Origin: Dama dama
Taxonomy: Eukaryota > Chordata > Mammalia > Artiodactyla > Cervidae
NCBI RefSeq assembly: GCF_033118175.1
Contig: NC_083693.1
Span: 25,677,981-25,741,980 of the forward strand
Direction of reading: 5' to 3'
Length of the DNA stretch: 64,000 nt
The position numbers and the translations under genes were made by a program. Shown one piece after another: positions 34,313 through 45,879 of this stretch. Position 1 is the stretch's first letter; each line of letters starts with the position of its first letter. The notes under the pieces were generated by a model that saw nothing but the letters and a program-made list of their open reading frames with translations, did not search any database and was not told where the DNA came from.

Positions 34313-34360
34313 TGTGTTAAAGAGAAATTTCTATTGGTAGGGAATGAACCTTCTTTGGGA
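34313..34360 (+). repeat. Dispersed direct repeat, copy 2
   Basis: Second copy of the sequence at 33399-33447, with 'tgtgttaaagagaaatt' and 'aatgaaccttct'. The stretch between the copies (33.45-34.31 kb) holds no recognised repeat or gene; an open frame at 33777-34106 has no known domain. Confidence 0.65.
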
Positions 34361-34499
34361 GAATGGTTTGCAACATACTCTCACTGATACATGTTACCTA
34401 ATGATTACATTTTGAACCTCTTCATTCACCAAAGAGATCAACAAGGTCTGTGATAGAGATAGAGATGAAAAATACATTATTAACTAAGTGATCTTTAAA

Positions 34500-34786
34500 G
34501 TGAAAGTAAAGGTTGCTTAGTCGTGTCCGACTCTTTGTGACCCCATGGACTGAAATTCTGGAGTGGGTAGCCTTTCCTTCTCCAGGGGATCTTCCCAACC
34601 CAGGGATCGAACCCAGGTCTCCCACCTTGCAGGTAAATTCTTTACCAGCTGAACCACAAATGAAGCCCAAGAATACTGGAGTGGGTAGCCTCTCCCTTCT
34701 CCAGCAGATCTTCCTGACTCAGGAATTGAACTAGAGTCTCCTGCATTGCAGGCAGATTCTTTACCAACTGAGCTCTGAGGGAAGCC
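34500..34786 (-). mobile_element. Bov-A2 SINE (dimeric form)
   Basis: Antisense, with the 'actggagtgggtagcc' module twice (about 34556 and 34676) and two tRNA-head ends ('gaagccc' near 34668 and 'gaagcct' near 34786). Confidence 0.9.
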
Positions 34787-34899
34787 TAAGTAGTCTTTGG
34801 GTGTCCTGAAAATGAAGCTATAGAATATTTGCAAAGATAAATAGGATTACTAATTTATTTCAAAACTGCTTTTTGTTGAGCAGTTGCATTGGAGTGAGG

Positions 34900-35103
34900 G
34901 GGCTACTTCCCAGGTAGCATGGTGGTAGAGAATCCATCTGCCAATAGAGCAGACCCAGGTTCGACCCCTGGGTTGGGAAGATCCCCTGGGGAAGGAAATG
35001 ACAACCCAGTCCAGTATTCTTGCCTGGAAAATTCCATGGACTAGGGAGCCTGGCAGGCTATAGTCCATGGAGTTGCGAGGAGTCAGACACTACTGAGCAT
35101 TTG
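34900..35103 (+). mobile_element. Bov-tA SINE
   Basis: Sense copy from 'ggctacttcccaggtagcat' to 'agtcagacactactgagc'. Confidence 0.9.
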
Positions 35104-35447
35104 TGGCTATAATTAATATAACAAATCTTGAAACAAACTCCATTGCAGCTGCCCACATAGCACTGAGATTCCTGGATATATTTGGTTGGAAGCATTTTGC
35201 TTTGAAGATGAGAATGACTAGGATGGAAACCACAGTTGAGGTTCCTCAGAGGTGTCTGGCCTGGGGCAGCTGGTCCAACAGGCTCATGACGTGGTTTGAA
35301 ATCCTTCTGAGAAGTGCCTCCTGTGATGAAGAGGGTATGCTATTTAGATAGGATGAGTAATCGCTTTTCATAGAAACTTAAAGCTGAGTATTGACAGGCA
35401 TTTTCTGAGGTGCTCACCAGCACTCTGGCCTCCAAATAAGGCAACAA
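35104..35447. other. No gene or repeat recognised
   Basis: An 82-codon open frame covers most of this short interval, with no recognised domain. Confidence 0.35.
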
Positions 35448-35460
35448 CTACTGGAATTCT

Positions 35461-35698
35461 ATTTTTTTTTAAAAAATATTTATTTGTTTATTTGGCTGCA
35501 TGGAGTCTTAGTTGTGGCATGCGGGATGTTTGCTGTGTCATGCAGGATCTTTCCTTGCTACGCTGGGACTCTTTAGTTATGATACATGGGCTTAGTTGCC
35601 CCTCAGCATGTGGGGTCTTAATTCCCTGATAAGGGATCGAACCCAAGTTCCCTGCATTGCAAGGCGGAGTCTTAATTACTAGACCACCAGTGAAATCC
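35461..35698 (-). mobile_element. CHR-type tRNA-Glu SINE with target duplication
   Basis: Antisense SINE between 'ctactggaattct' (35448-35460) and 'ctaccagaattct' (35699-35711). Poly-T at its left end marks the A tail. Confidence 0.9.
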
Positions 35699-35711
35699 CT
35701 ACCAGAATTCT

Positions 35712-37302
35712 TAATGTTCAGCCTTTGGTATTCTTGCGTTTAGCTGAATACCAGCTAAACTGGTATTGATGACTGTTTTCTATGATGTAACTCACCTAGA
35801 AGTGTAAGGACTTTGTGATTTCAACTTTGGTCATAGGTTGTATGATATACTGACTTCTTCTTGTTACTGTTTCTATTTTTTCCTATAAAATAATGTGCCT
35901 ATCATTGAGTTTGAACTTTTGGTTCTTCGCGAAAGGTGTACTGGAAACCAGAGTAAACTTTTCATGAGTGGGGTGGGTCCTCACACAGGAAATTAGAATT
36001 GGAAAATTGCCTTTGATGCAGGATGGTATATCCAGTGTCTCCTGATCTTGCTCATTTTGGTCTATAGTTAGCAAGTTTAGACAGAGCAGAGGGAAAGATG
36101 GCGTCCACTAGCAGGAGGCCAGCCAAGGGCATGATTGGAGATCATACCCGTTGGGAAACCGTAGAGGAAGATGCCGAGACTCACTCTGTCAGAGCCCAGC
36201 TAGCCATCTACCAAATCTACTTCCTCTTCCTTTAACACAACTGCTGGAGTTGTGTGCACAGTTTATGTCCTGATTCTGGAATATGCTATCCTAGCAGCTT
36301 GGGAGGGAGGTGAATACCCATGAGCAGGAGACTTAATCTTAGAGTTGCAGTTTGCCCCTCTCTATGTGATGGTCCCTAACCCATTCTTACAAACTGAACT
36401 TACAGATTTGGGCCTTATTTTATTGGTAGAGGCAGGAAGTTCCTATATAGTATATGCTAACTCATCCATATGGCCTTTTTCTTATCTCTTTAAGCCAAAA
36501 GACTTCATTTACTAGAGATGAGGAAGCAATTTATACTTACACAGCAGACTGAAAGGAGTTGAGGCATATAACTATTATGTCTACTAATTTTACTCTTACC
36601 AAACTTTAGTTAATCAAACTTTTCATAGACTGAGGGAGCTATGAGAGCTGAGACCGTATTGGCTTGTTTACAACTGCCTTCCGGGCATGTTTACAACCCA
36701 ATACATGTCTTCCGATTATGTTCGTTTGCTGCTTTGAGCCAACCATGGGCAAATCAGGAAAAATATTGGAAATAAAACAAAGAAGAAATCTTACTCTCTA
36801 CCTACTAGAATCACTTGGTGTTCTCTTTCAGTATAACAGAATCAACCATTTTACACAGAGGATAATTATTAATCATTCAAAAATAGATGTAATGTCCCAT
36901 GCTAGACCAAAGCCATGCCTTTATTTTAATTCTTGGTTGATTGTCTTAGTTTCCAGCAGGTGAGTAGCTGGTGGTATCCACTATAGAATGAAATCTGCTA
37001 AATTCGACTAGTTGGCAATTTAATCAAGTGTGTGTACATGTGTGTGTATGAATCTGATTGAGCTTACCTCTGATCCAGAACTGTAGTGCTAGCTGTGAAT
37101 GCAAGCAGAAAGCGGACAGTTGTCTGGGAGAAGTAATATGTGGGGTGACCAAAAGGATCCAGGATCCTATGTATCTCTGTGACTCGGCTTTCACTGATCC
37201 TTGAAACAAGAAAGCTTTATTTCTTTGGTTTATATTATTCTCACTAGATACACTGGGAGGGATATTGTGTTACATATAAATTGGTAACCAATTCATTAGT
37301 AG
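35712..37302. other. 1.6 kb without recognised repeats or genes
   Basis: The block is free of SINEs and LINEs that I recognise. A 99-codon open frame (36664-36963) ends just before a 'cagcaggtgagt' donor-like word, but there is no reading related to AGBL1 or any family I know. (GT)n-like short runs occur at 37028-37050. Confidence 0.4.
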
Positions 37303-37460
37303 AGTGGTTCTTGACCAGTGCCAGTTTTGAATTTGGCAGCGTTGTTCAGTTTTCACAACTCAGGGGAGGGGGAGTTGGGTGGGCTGCGCATTGGCATCCG
37401 ATGGGTACAAACGAGGGATGCTGCTGAGCATCCGATGATGCACTTTTAAGAAAGCTTATG
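37303..37460 (+). mobile_element. MER20-like hAT relic
   Basis: 'tttggcagcgttgttcag', 'ttttcacaactcagggg', 'attggcatccgatgggtac' and 'gggatgctgctgagcatcc' follow the MER20 order at high divergence. Confidence 0.6.
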
Positions 37461-37794
37461 ATTGGGCCCTGTACCATCCCACATCCTCTGTAGCTCCTCT
37501 TGAGCAACTTTTGTCCATAATTATTAAAGTATTAATATTTCTATTATTATTAAAATTGAATATTTAAGTTGAAAAAAATTTTTTCAATTATTCAAATTTC
37601 AGTTATTAAAGCTGAGTAACTAGCATCACCATTCCTCGCTGTGGCACAGGTTATAAACTTAAATGGAGTTTCCCTGCACCCCCAAAAGTTTCAACTTTAA
37701 AAAATAAAAGGAGAGTACAAGCGACTGTTTAGTTCTGGAGAATTTGTGCAACGTGTTCATAATAATGGCTGTGGTTGCCAGAAAGTGTCTCATT

Positions 37795-37942
37795 TATGTT
37801 TCCCTAGTGGCAGCAAGCGGGGGCTGCTCTTCATTGCAGTGAGGGCTTCTCACCGCGGTGACGTCCTTGTTGTGGAGCATGGGCTCTAGGGCACGTGGGC
37901 TCGTAGTTGTGGCACACGGCCTCAGCTGCTTCCGCCAGCTGT
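37795..37942 (-). mobile_element. CHR-type SINE body, truncated
   Basis: Antisense body: 'ggcagcaagcgggggctgct', 'gtggagcatgggctctaggg', 'gtagttgtggcacacggcc'. The tRNA head is missing, replaced by an LTR-like block. Confidence 0.8.
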
Positions 37943-38310
37943 GTGTTACACCGGGATTCATGACCTCCGGAGGAGAGGATTTCCATCCAGGGTCAGAGAC
38001 AAGACTTGACTACTTGGAGCTTTTTGTGCAGCAGAGTTTTATTAAAGTATAATAGAGCTAGGGAAAGCTTTTGACATAGACATCAGAAGGGGACGAAAGA
38101 GTACCCCCTTGCTAGTTTTTAGCAAGGCATTTTATTCTGTTAGTGAGCTGCAAATCAGATAAGATAGACACCTTAAGGCTGAGGGAATTTCACCAGGCCC
38201 CTCTCCCACAATATGCATTTCTGAGATAGGATGGCACAAGGTGTGTCATCCCTGGCCATAAAGCAGTTGACACAAATACTAGTTTGTTGATCCATTATTA
38301 GCCCAACATT
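37943..38310 (-). mobile_element. Probable solo LTR (non-coding)
   Basis: Starts with TGTTACA and ends with CCAACA; the complement of a polyadenylation signal lies in 'gagttttattaaagtata' near 38033. The content fits a ruminant ERV LTR in antisense. No clear target duplication was found and no retroviral genes are attached. Confidence 0.5.
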
Positions 38311-38461
38311 TGAGAAAAGAAAAAGAAAAAAGGTTAGTCGTCGTAGGCAGAACCAGTTTCATCAACAGTGAAGGGGAAAGAAAAAATAGCGTCTGCCACT
38401 TGGAGTTTATTTCCTCCTGCCACTTGGGGACCTCTGGCCTTCCTACCTGTTACCTTCTCAC

Positions 38462-38703
38462 TTTTCAGCATGTGGAATTTTCCCAGACTGGGGATCGAAC
38501 CTGTGTCTCCTGCATTGGCAGGCAGATTCTTTACCACTCAGCCACCAGAGAACACTCACTTACCTTTGAAGTGAAAAGTGAAAGTGAAGTCGCTCAGTTG
38601 TGTCCGACTCTTTGCAACCTCATGGGCTGTAGCCCACCAGGCTTCTCCATCCATGGGATTTTCCAGGCAAGAGTACTGGAGTGGGCTGCCATTTCCTTCT
38701 CCA
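38462..38703 (-). mobile_element. Two adjoining Bov SINE pieces
   Basis: 38465-38555 is an antisense tRNA-head piece ('ggggatcgaacctgtgtctc' to 'gccaccagagaa'); 38575-38703 is an antisense Bov-A piece ending at 'ccatttccttctcca'. They are broken parts of one or two insertions. Confidence 0.82.
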
Positions 38704-39082
38704 CTTACCTTTAGATACTGTTAAGGTGTCATGCATGCAAATGGAACGGTGGAAATGTGCACTAAAGTGGGGGCTTTGACTGCCATGTTGGCAATGTTGC
38801 CTTCTACCCTACCAGCTCAATAGTTCAATCTGTTTTCGTTTAGAGTATGTATATTAAAACTTTGCCTGTTAAACAGCCTGACTCTGATCTAGCCTCTTCA
38901 GATACTCTTGTGCTTTGCGGCAGTGGTTCTCTGTGTAAATGCTATGCGCTGAGGATATGCAAAAAATTATGATGTGTACGGGATGATGTTTCCTACGAAT
39001 CAGATGTCCATTTGTTACTGTGTTTGTTAAAAACCCTTTATCTTTTATTGTTATGAACCCCACTTAAAACTGAAAAAAAAGA

Positions 39083-39365
39083 GGGCTTCTCTGGTGGCTC
39101 AGTGTGAAAGAATCTACCTGTCAATGCAGGGGACATGGGTTTGATCCCTGGCCCAGGAAGATCCCACATGCCAAGGGATGGCTAAACCCATGTACCACAA
39201 CTGTTGAATCCGTGCGCCCTAGAGTCTGTGCTGTGTAACAAGAGAAAACACTGCGTTAAGAAGCCTGCATGCTACAGCTAGAGAGGAGTCCCCTCTCGCT
39301 GCAACCAGAGAACCACGTGCAGCAACAGTGACCCAGAGCAGCCATAGATAAATAAGTAAATTGCA
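39083..39365 (+). mobile_element. CHR-type tRNA-Glu SINE, long form
   Basis: Sense copy: 'gggcttctctggtggctcag', 'gggtttgatccctggcccag', 'gtaccacaactgttgaatcc', 'gcaaccagagaaccacgtg' and an A-rich tail. Confidence 0.85.
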
Positions 39366-40239
39366 GAAAACTCCTGCAGTGCACAAGACTCCCACCCCAC
39401 CTCAACAAATAATTATCTGGCCCCAAGTATCAATAGTATCGAGTTTGATAAACCTGAACTTGATGTAAGCTAATTCATTGGCAAATCCTTTAGAGAAGAT
39501 AGTTGGCAGAGTGGAAGGTTTTGAGAGAGTGTGCAGGGTGGCCAGAAAGGCATTAAAAGAAAAGTGTGAAATTGGGAGATGAGTGTTGGGATTCATCATC
39601 ATCCAGATGTCGGCATCTGTGAATGCCACAGGGTCATAAAGTTGGAAGGGACCTGAGAAGTCATCTCTTCTTGTTCTCTTAGTTGAAGAATGAGGAAAGC
39701 AAGTGAAGGCCAGAGAAGGTAAATGATTTATCTAGAGTCATAAGGAAAAGCTGGGTTAGGAGTAGGTTTACTGTCTCCATGTCTGACGTGTTCTGTGCAG
39801 TCACGTGGTCTCTTACAAAAATCAATGAAAGGAGCTCGTAAAATCTTTGTGATATTTCACAGCTTAAAAGGTCTAGATGCTTTTCATTTTCTTTTACTGT
39901 CATGCATTCCAAATTCTGGTTTTTAGAAATCAAATTTTCAATGCATTTTTTAACTGATCTACTTTTGAGATGGGTTTATGTTTCAGTTACTATTACTGCA
40001 TACAGAATGATCCCAATATCCGTGGCTTAAAGCAAACATTTAATTTTTCTCACAGCTTGGAAAGGACTCGGCAGAGTAGTTCTTGCTTGGTGACTGTTAT
40101 GTGTTGTATTGGAAGCTATCTGGGGATGCAATTATCTGAAGGTTCAACTGATCTGGACAGCCAAGATTTCTTGCTGCTCTGAGTCACAGCTGATGCTGAG
40201 TGATCCCTCTGGAGCTATTTAAATTGGGGCTGTCTATCA
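39366..40239. other. No gene; MIR-like relic near 39640-39760
   Basis: 'gttggaagggacctgagaag' to 'aaatgatttatctagagtca' resembles an ancient MIR-class tail. No coding sequence is supported. Confidence 0.45.
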
Positions 40240-40455
40240 CAGCTTCCCTGGTGGCTCAGTTGCAAAGAATCCATCTGCCAATGTAGGAGACACAGGGGTT
40301 TGATCCCTGGATCGGGAAGATTGCCCTGGAAAAGCAAATGGCAATCAACTTCTTTATTCTTGCCTGGGAAATTCCATGAACAGAGGAGCCTGATGGGCTA
40401 TAGTCCATGGGATTGCAAAGGGTCAGACACAATTTGGTGACTAAATAATAACAAC
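40240..40455 (+). mobile_element. Bov-tA SINE
   Basis: Sense copy from 'cttccctggtggctcagttg' to 'gtcagacacaatttggtgac'. Confidence 0.9.
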
Positions 40456-40710
40456 AGGGGAACATCAGGTGGGTCATTCCGTGTAGTGTGGGCTTCCTTA
40501 CATCATGGCTGCTTTAGGGGGTTCAGTACTTGCACATGGTGGGTCAGGGCTCCAGATGCCAAGCTCCCAGCGGCCTAAGTAGAACTTCATCACTTTTTAT
40601 GGCTTAGCCTTAGAAGTTAAGCCACGTCACTTCTGCAACAGTCTACTTGGTAATAAGGGAGTCACTTGGCCAAGATTCAAGAATATGGGCCATCGATTCT
40701 ACCTCTTAGT

Positions 40711-40924
40711 CTTTCTCTCTCTTTAGTTGCTAAGTCGTGTCCAACTCTTGTGACCCCGTTGACTCTAGCCTGCCAGGCTCCTCTGTCCATGGGATTCTCC
40801 AGGCAAGAATACAGGAGTGTTTTGCCATTTCCTTCTCCAGGAGATCTTCCCAATCCAGGAACTGAACGTGGGTCTCCTGCATTGCAGGCAGATTCTTTAA
40901 CAACTGTGCTATGAGGGAAGCCCG
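40711..40924 (-). mobile_element. Bov-tA SINE with target duplication
   Basis: Antisense SINE between 'cctcttagt' (40702-40710) and 'cctcttggt' (40925-40933). Confidence 0.9.
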
Positions 40925-41199
40925 CCTCTTGGTGGTAGGTATGATAAAGCATTTACAGACATGTTTTAAAACTGTCAGTTTGTTCTTTAGAATCAGAGAG
41001 TTTCCACTAAAGAAACATTAATTTAGTTACTTTCAAAGTGAATTTTTTTCAAATTTAGTAGCTTTCAAAACTCAATTCAGAAAATAGGAAGAAAGGCTGC
41101 TCTTGCTATCGAGGAAATTATTCAACTTCCTTTGACCGCAGTCTCCTCACTAGTACAGTAGGAATAAAAATATCAAAATTGCAAGACGATTTCAGGCAA

Positions 41200-41312
41200 T
41201 TCCCTGGTGGTCCAGTGGTTAGGATTCAGAGGTACCACTGCAGAACTGCAGGGGGCAAGGGTTTGGTCCCTGGTCAGGGAACTAAGATCCTGCATGCAAG
41301 TTGCAAGATGGT
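41200..41312 (+). mobile_element. CHR-type tRNA-Glu SINE
   Basis: Sense copy: 'aattccctggtggtccagtg', 'gggtttggtccctggtcagg', 'gaactaagatcctgcatgc'. A MIR-like tail precedes it at about 41095-41165. Confidence 0.88.
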
Positions 41313-41390
41313 TTTCAGGATGAAGGAGTAAGTGATATCTGAAGCAAAGTGGGCACTCAATGGTAATATTCATAGTATTGTGGGCTATAT

Positions 41391-41602
41391 GTGTGTGTGC
41401 TCAGTCATGTCTGACTCTCTGCGACCCCATGGACTGAAATTGCAAGGCTCCTCTGTCCATGGAGTTTTCCAGGCAAAAGTACTGGAGTGGGTTCCATATC
41501 CTACTCCAGGGGATCTTCCTGACCCAGGGGTCAAACCTGAGTCTTCTGCATCTCCTGCATTGGCAGGTGGGTTCTTTACCCCTGGGCCACCTGGGAAGTC
41601 CC
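41391..41602 (-). mobile_element. Bov-tA SINE with target duplication
   Basis: Antisense SINE flanked by 'tgggctat' at 41381-41388 and 41607-41614 within a longer imperfect match. Confidence 0.92.
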
Positions 41603-41614
41603 ATTATGGGCTAT

Positions 41615-42995
41615 GTGGGATGTCAGTGCATAACCTGATACCTAGTTCTTAACTCTCAAACTACAGAATATCTCTGAAAAGCAGCTTTTCAGAGTGGGTT
41701 GGGGAAAGTCATTACCAACTAGGTTAGAGCGTAGCTAAGTGGTGGAGCAAGACCACAAAATGATGGGGTCCCTGAAATGGGAGACATGAGGACCCCAGAG
41801 TCAAACTTTTGTTGCTTCATGACTGTGCTTTAGACCAGCTGGCTAAGAACTAGCTGGGTGGATGACCCAGAAAAGGGCATCTTCTTTGTGTTTTTGGAAA
41901 CTGCTTAGTTCTATGGCCTTGGAGTGGCAGAACGGAGCCTCCCGGCCCCAGTGTTTTTAATCTTCCCTGTGTGCTTGGGAGGTTGATGGATTCAGAGAGG
42001 ATCAAGGTAGTGGGTGGCAGCTGCTGACTGAACAGGAAGGTAGCACTTGCTTCCTCTATTTTGGTACTGAACGCTGGGTGACAGGCACCTGGAAATGTTA
42101 TTTACTAGCTCTGTTTAGAATCCATTCAGAAAAGCTGAAAACAGTCTGGCATTTCTTTTCAGCAATCCTTAATTTTAACTTGCAAGTTTTGTGTTCTTGT
42201 TTGTCAACTGTGCTCTGGAGCGACTTTACAGCCTTCTTAGAAATGGAGACAGTCTGCTTTCCAGTGACTGTCATTTAAAAGAAATCAGAGAACATCTCAA
42301 GGATGTGATGCTGTTGATTGCTGTTATAATTATTATGACTCAGAGTCTTTAGTGTTTACCAAGAGGCAACAAGTGTGCTGGACATAGACAAAGCATAGGA
42401 TTATAAATTGTTTCTTTTCAGAGGACACAACCTCACCATTTTCACTTGTTTTGGTTATTTATCTCTCCCCCTTAAGAATATCCTGCTAAATTGGAAACGT
42501 CGTGATCTGGGTGTAAAATTGATCCAGGAAGATGCATTTCTAAAGATCTTCAGATCTGGTTTTAGACGACTCACCTTTTGTTAGGCATGCTCATGGCAAT
42601 GTTTATTCCCCAACAGCCAATTGAACATCTATTGTGACTTAGGCAGAGAGCTAAGCATTTTGCATCAATTATAGTATAGTATTTCTAACCCAATTGTACC
42701 CATGAGCTGGGTTCAGTGATTAGTCCAATAATGTAGGAAAGAAAGTAAGTTGTACAAAGGTTTTGGTGACCAAGGTCTATTTGAATTAGAAGTGCATTCT
42801 TCAAACACCCCTGTCCCTTTCTCTACCCTAACTTCACTGGCCTTCTTTTTCTCCCTTATCTTTGCATGTTTCTACCAGCTATGTAACTGTACTCTATTCT
42901 CATTTGCCCAGTTTTGTCCTGAGCATTCTGCCCTCCAATCTTCTCCTAGTTAATGCTAGCTTATTCTTTCACTCTCAGCTTAAGTGCCACTTGTT
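41615..42995. other. 1.4 kb without recognised genes; MIR-like phrase near 42640-42730
   Basis: Apart from 'gctaagcattttgcatcaat' to 'gagctgggttcagtgatta', which resembles MIR, no repeat is recognised. No open frame stands out. Confidence 0.4.
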
Positions 42996-42999
42996 TTTT

Positions 43000-43195
43000 T
43001 AAAAGGAAAAGGAAAGTTTTATTATTCCTTTTTTTATTGGCGCATAGTTGCTTTACAATGTTGTGCTGGTTTCTAATATACAGCAAAGTGAGTCAGCTAT
43101 ACCTGTCCATGTAGTCCCTCTTTTTTGATTTCTTTCCCATTTAGGTCACTACAGAGCAATGAGCAGGGTTCCCTGCTCTGTACAGGAGATTCTCA
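43000..43195 (-). mobile_element. L1 3' UTR fragment, split by a SINE
   Basis: 'catagttgctttacaatgtt', 'tacagcaaagtgagtcagct' and 'cctgctctgtacaggagatt' are antisense L1 3' UTR. It resumes at about 43433. Confidence 0.85.
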
Positions 43196-43432
43196 CTGCA
43201 TGTGCATGCCAAGTCCCTTCAGTTGTGTCCAGCTTTTTGCAACCCTATGGACTACAGCCTGCCAAGCTCCTCTGTCCATGGGATTCTCCAGGCAGGAATA
43301 ATGGAGTGGGTTGCTGTGCCCTCCTCCAGGGGATCTTCCCGACACAGGGATCGAACCCACATCTCTTATGTCTACCTGCATTGGCAGATAAAGTTATTCT
43401 TTATACCACTAGCACCACCTGGGAAGTCCCCT
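43196..43432 (-). mobile_element. Bov-tA SINE nested in L1
   Basis: Antisense SINE with an internal doubled 'attct' area near 43392; the surrounding L1 text joins across it. Confidence 0.9.
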
Positions 43433-43570
43433 TTAGTTATCTATTTTATGCAGAGTATCAATAGTGTATATATGTCAATCCCAATCTCCCAACTCATCCC
43501 ACCACCCTCTTTTCCCCCTTAGTGTCCATACATCTGTGTCTCTATTTCCACTTTGCAAATAAGTATGTTA
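43433..43570 (-). mobile_element. L1 3' UTR fragment, continuation
   Basis: 'tagttatctattttatgcag', 'cccaatctcccaactcatcc' and 'ccatacatctgtgtctcta' continue the split L1. Confidence 0.85.
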
Positions 43571-43699
43571 TTTCTTAAGGGAGTCCTTTACTGATTCACA
43601 TCAAATAACCTCATTTTATGGTCACATGACTAAATAAACTTGGGGACTTATCCCCAGTTGCAATTCTACATTTCTTTGGGTGACTATTTAGCTATCTGC

Positions 43700-43832
43700 C
43701 TTTTAACTGGCTTGGAAGTTTGATGAGGGCAGGGACTATGTATATTTATGCTACCCATGTTATTCCTGGCACCTAACACAGTACCTGGTACAAAATAAGT
43801 ACTTGACAATATTTGCCAAATAAAAAAGACCA
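43700..43832 (+). mobile_element. L2 LINE 3' end relic
   Basis: 'gatgagggcagggactatg', 'cctggcacctaacacagta' and 'cctggtacaaaataagtac' follow the L2 3' end. Confidence 0.6.
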
Positions 43833-43911
43833 CATTCTAACTTTACCTGATGCTGAAACATGTAAGCCCCTTTACTCAGAAGGGGGAGCATTGGTATTCT
43901 TTGATGTTAGT

Positions 43912-44636
43912 CAGTTGCTGTCGTGTCCGACTCTTTGTGACCCCATGGACTGCTGCACGCCAGGCTTCCCTGTCTGTCATTTCCTGGAGTTTGCTCAAAC
44001 ATGTCCTTTGAGTTGGTGATGCCATGCAACCATCTCATCCTCTGTCCTCCCCTTCTCTTCCTGTCTTCAATATTTCCCAGCATCAGGGTCTTTTCCAGTG
44101 AGTCAGTTCTTCACATCAGGTGGCCAAAGTATTGGAGCTTCAGCTTCAGCATCAGTCCTTCCAGTGAATATTCAGGACTGATCTCCTTTAGGATGGACTG
44201 GTTGGATCTCCTTGCAGACCAAAAGGCTCTCAAGAGTCTTCTCCAACACCACTGTTCAAAAGCATCAATTCTTTGGTGCTTAGCCTTCTTTATGGTCCAG
44301 CTCTCACATTCATACATGACTACTGGAAAAGCCATAGCTTTGTCAGGAAAGTAATGTCTCTTCTTTTTAATATGCTGTCTAGGTTGGTCATAGCTTTTCT
44401 TCCAAGGAGCAAGCATCTTTTAATTTCATGGCTGCAGTTACCATCCGCAGTGATTTTGAAGCCCAAGAAAATAAAGTCTGTCACTGTTTCCATTGTTTCC
44501 CCATTTATCTGCGATGAAGTGATGGGACTGGATGCCATGATCTTAATTTTTTGAATGTTGAGTTTCAAGCCAGCTTTTTCACTCTCCTCTTAAACTTTCA
44601 TCAAGAGGCCCTTTAGTTCCTCTTCACTGTATTCTT
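43912..44636 (-). mobile_element. BovB LINE 3' fragment, the longest in the window
   Basis: Antisense BovB of about 725 bases. The minus strand gives pieces of the reverse-transcriptase C-terminal reading, such as 'MYECESWTIKKAKHQRID', 'FEQWCWRRLLRAFWSARRSN' and 'LKLKLQYFGHLM', with several frame breaks. A 5' truncation lies at about 44636. Confidence 0.94.
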
Positions 44637-44756
44637 AACAATTAATTATGTAAGACCCAATATATGACTGGGGCATCTGTCAAATTCTGGAGCCCAAGAA
44701 TTATGAGGAAAGATCCTAGTGGGATTGTTCATTCTTTTATTGGTAGTGAAGTATTT

Positions 44757-45240
44757 TTAAATTTTTTTAAAATTAATTTTTAATGGAGTATAGTTGCTTT
44801 ACAATGGTGTGTTAGTTCCTATTGTACAGCAAAGTGAATCAGCTGTATGTGTACATGTGTGTACATATACATGTATGTATACACGTATGTGTATATAAGT
44901 CCCTCCCTTCTGGACTTCCTTCCCCTTCAGGTCACTGCAGTACATTAAACACAGTTTCCTGTGCTGCACAGTAGATTTCCATTAATTATCTATCTTACAC
45001 ACAGTGTCAATAGTGTAAATGTGTCAGTCCCAATCTCCCGATGCTTTCCATCCCCTCCTTTCTCCCTTGGTATCCATACATTTGTTCTCTATTCTGCTTT
45101 GCAAATGAGATCATATATACAGTTTTTCTCGATTCCACATATATAAATTTAATATATTTGTTTTTCCCTTTTGGACTTACTTCACTCTGTATGACTTGTT
45201 CATTCTAAAGATTCCACCTAAGACAGAAAACATTACATAC
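44757..45240 (-). mobile_element. L1 3' UTR fragment
   Basis: Antisense L1 with 'ggagtatagttgctttacaa', 'tgtacagcaaagtgaatcag', 'aggtcactgcagtacatta' and, near 45170, 'cttacttcactctgtatga'. Confidence 0.88.
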
Positions 45241-45384
45241 CATTTCACTTTATTCTATTTTGTAATGATGTTTATTTTTTAATATGATAAAGCCACATCA
45301 CCCAGCTTCTGTAATTATGGCAAGCTTCTTGTTTTTTCGCTATTTCCAGCCCAACATCCATTGCATTGAGAAAACTCTTATTTC

Positions 45385-45876
45385 TTTACATCTATGTCTC
45401 CTTTGTTGCCCTGCATGTAGGATCATCGGTTCCATCTTTCTAGATTCCATACATATGTGTTAGTATATGATATTTGTCTTTTTTTGTGTGATTTCTCTTT
45501 CTCTTTGTGATTTAATTCACTCCGTACTATAGGTTCTAGGTTCATCCACCTCATTAGAGCTAAGGAGAGACTGATTTGAGATTTGAGACTGATTTGAGAG
45601 AATAGCATTGAAGCTACACATATATATGTATATATGAAGCTACATATATACATTATTATATGTAAAATAAATAACCAGTGGGAGTTTGATGTATGAAGCA
45701 GGGCACCCAAAGCCAGTGCTCTGTGACAGCCTGGAGGGACAGGGTGGGGAGGTGGGGGGAGCTCAGGATGGAGGGGACACATGTATGTCTGTGGCCGATT
45801 CATGTTGATTTATGCAAAAACCATCACAATTTGTAATTAGCTTCCAATTAAAATAAATAAATTAAAAAATTATTTC
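45385..45876 (+). mobile_element. L1 insertion with 5' inversion (twin-priming form)
   Basis: 45385-45591 is antisense L1 (end of ORF2; minus-strand peptide 'LALMRWMNLEPIVRSELNHK'). From about 45592 the sequence becomes sense L1 3' UTR ('ggcacccaaagccagtgct', 'acacatgtatgtctgtggcc', 'ttccaattaaaataaataaa') and ends in an A-rich tail at about 45869. 'ttatttc' at 45378-45384 and 45870-45876 fits a short target duplication. Known mechanism: twin priming. Confidence 0.8.
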
Positions 45877-45879
45877 ATA

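Noticed and set aside
36664..36963. 99-codon open frame next to a splice-donor-like 'caggtgag' word
   Set aside because: The reading does not match AGBL1 or any family known to me, and no matching acceptor-phase structure was seen.
43912..44636. BovB open frames considered as a host endonuclease/RT-like gene
   Set aside because: Peptides are the standard BovB C-terminal reading with frame breaks, a dead LINE.
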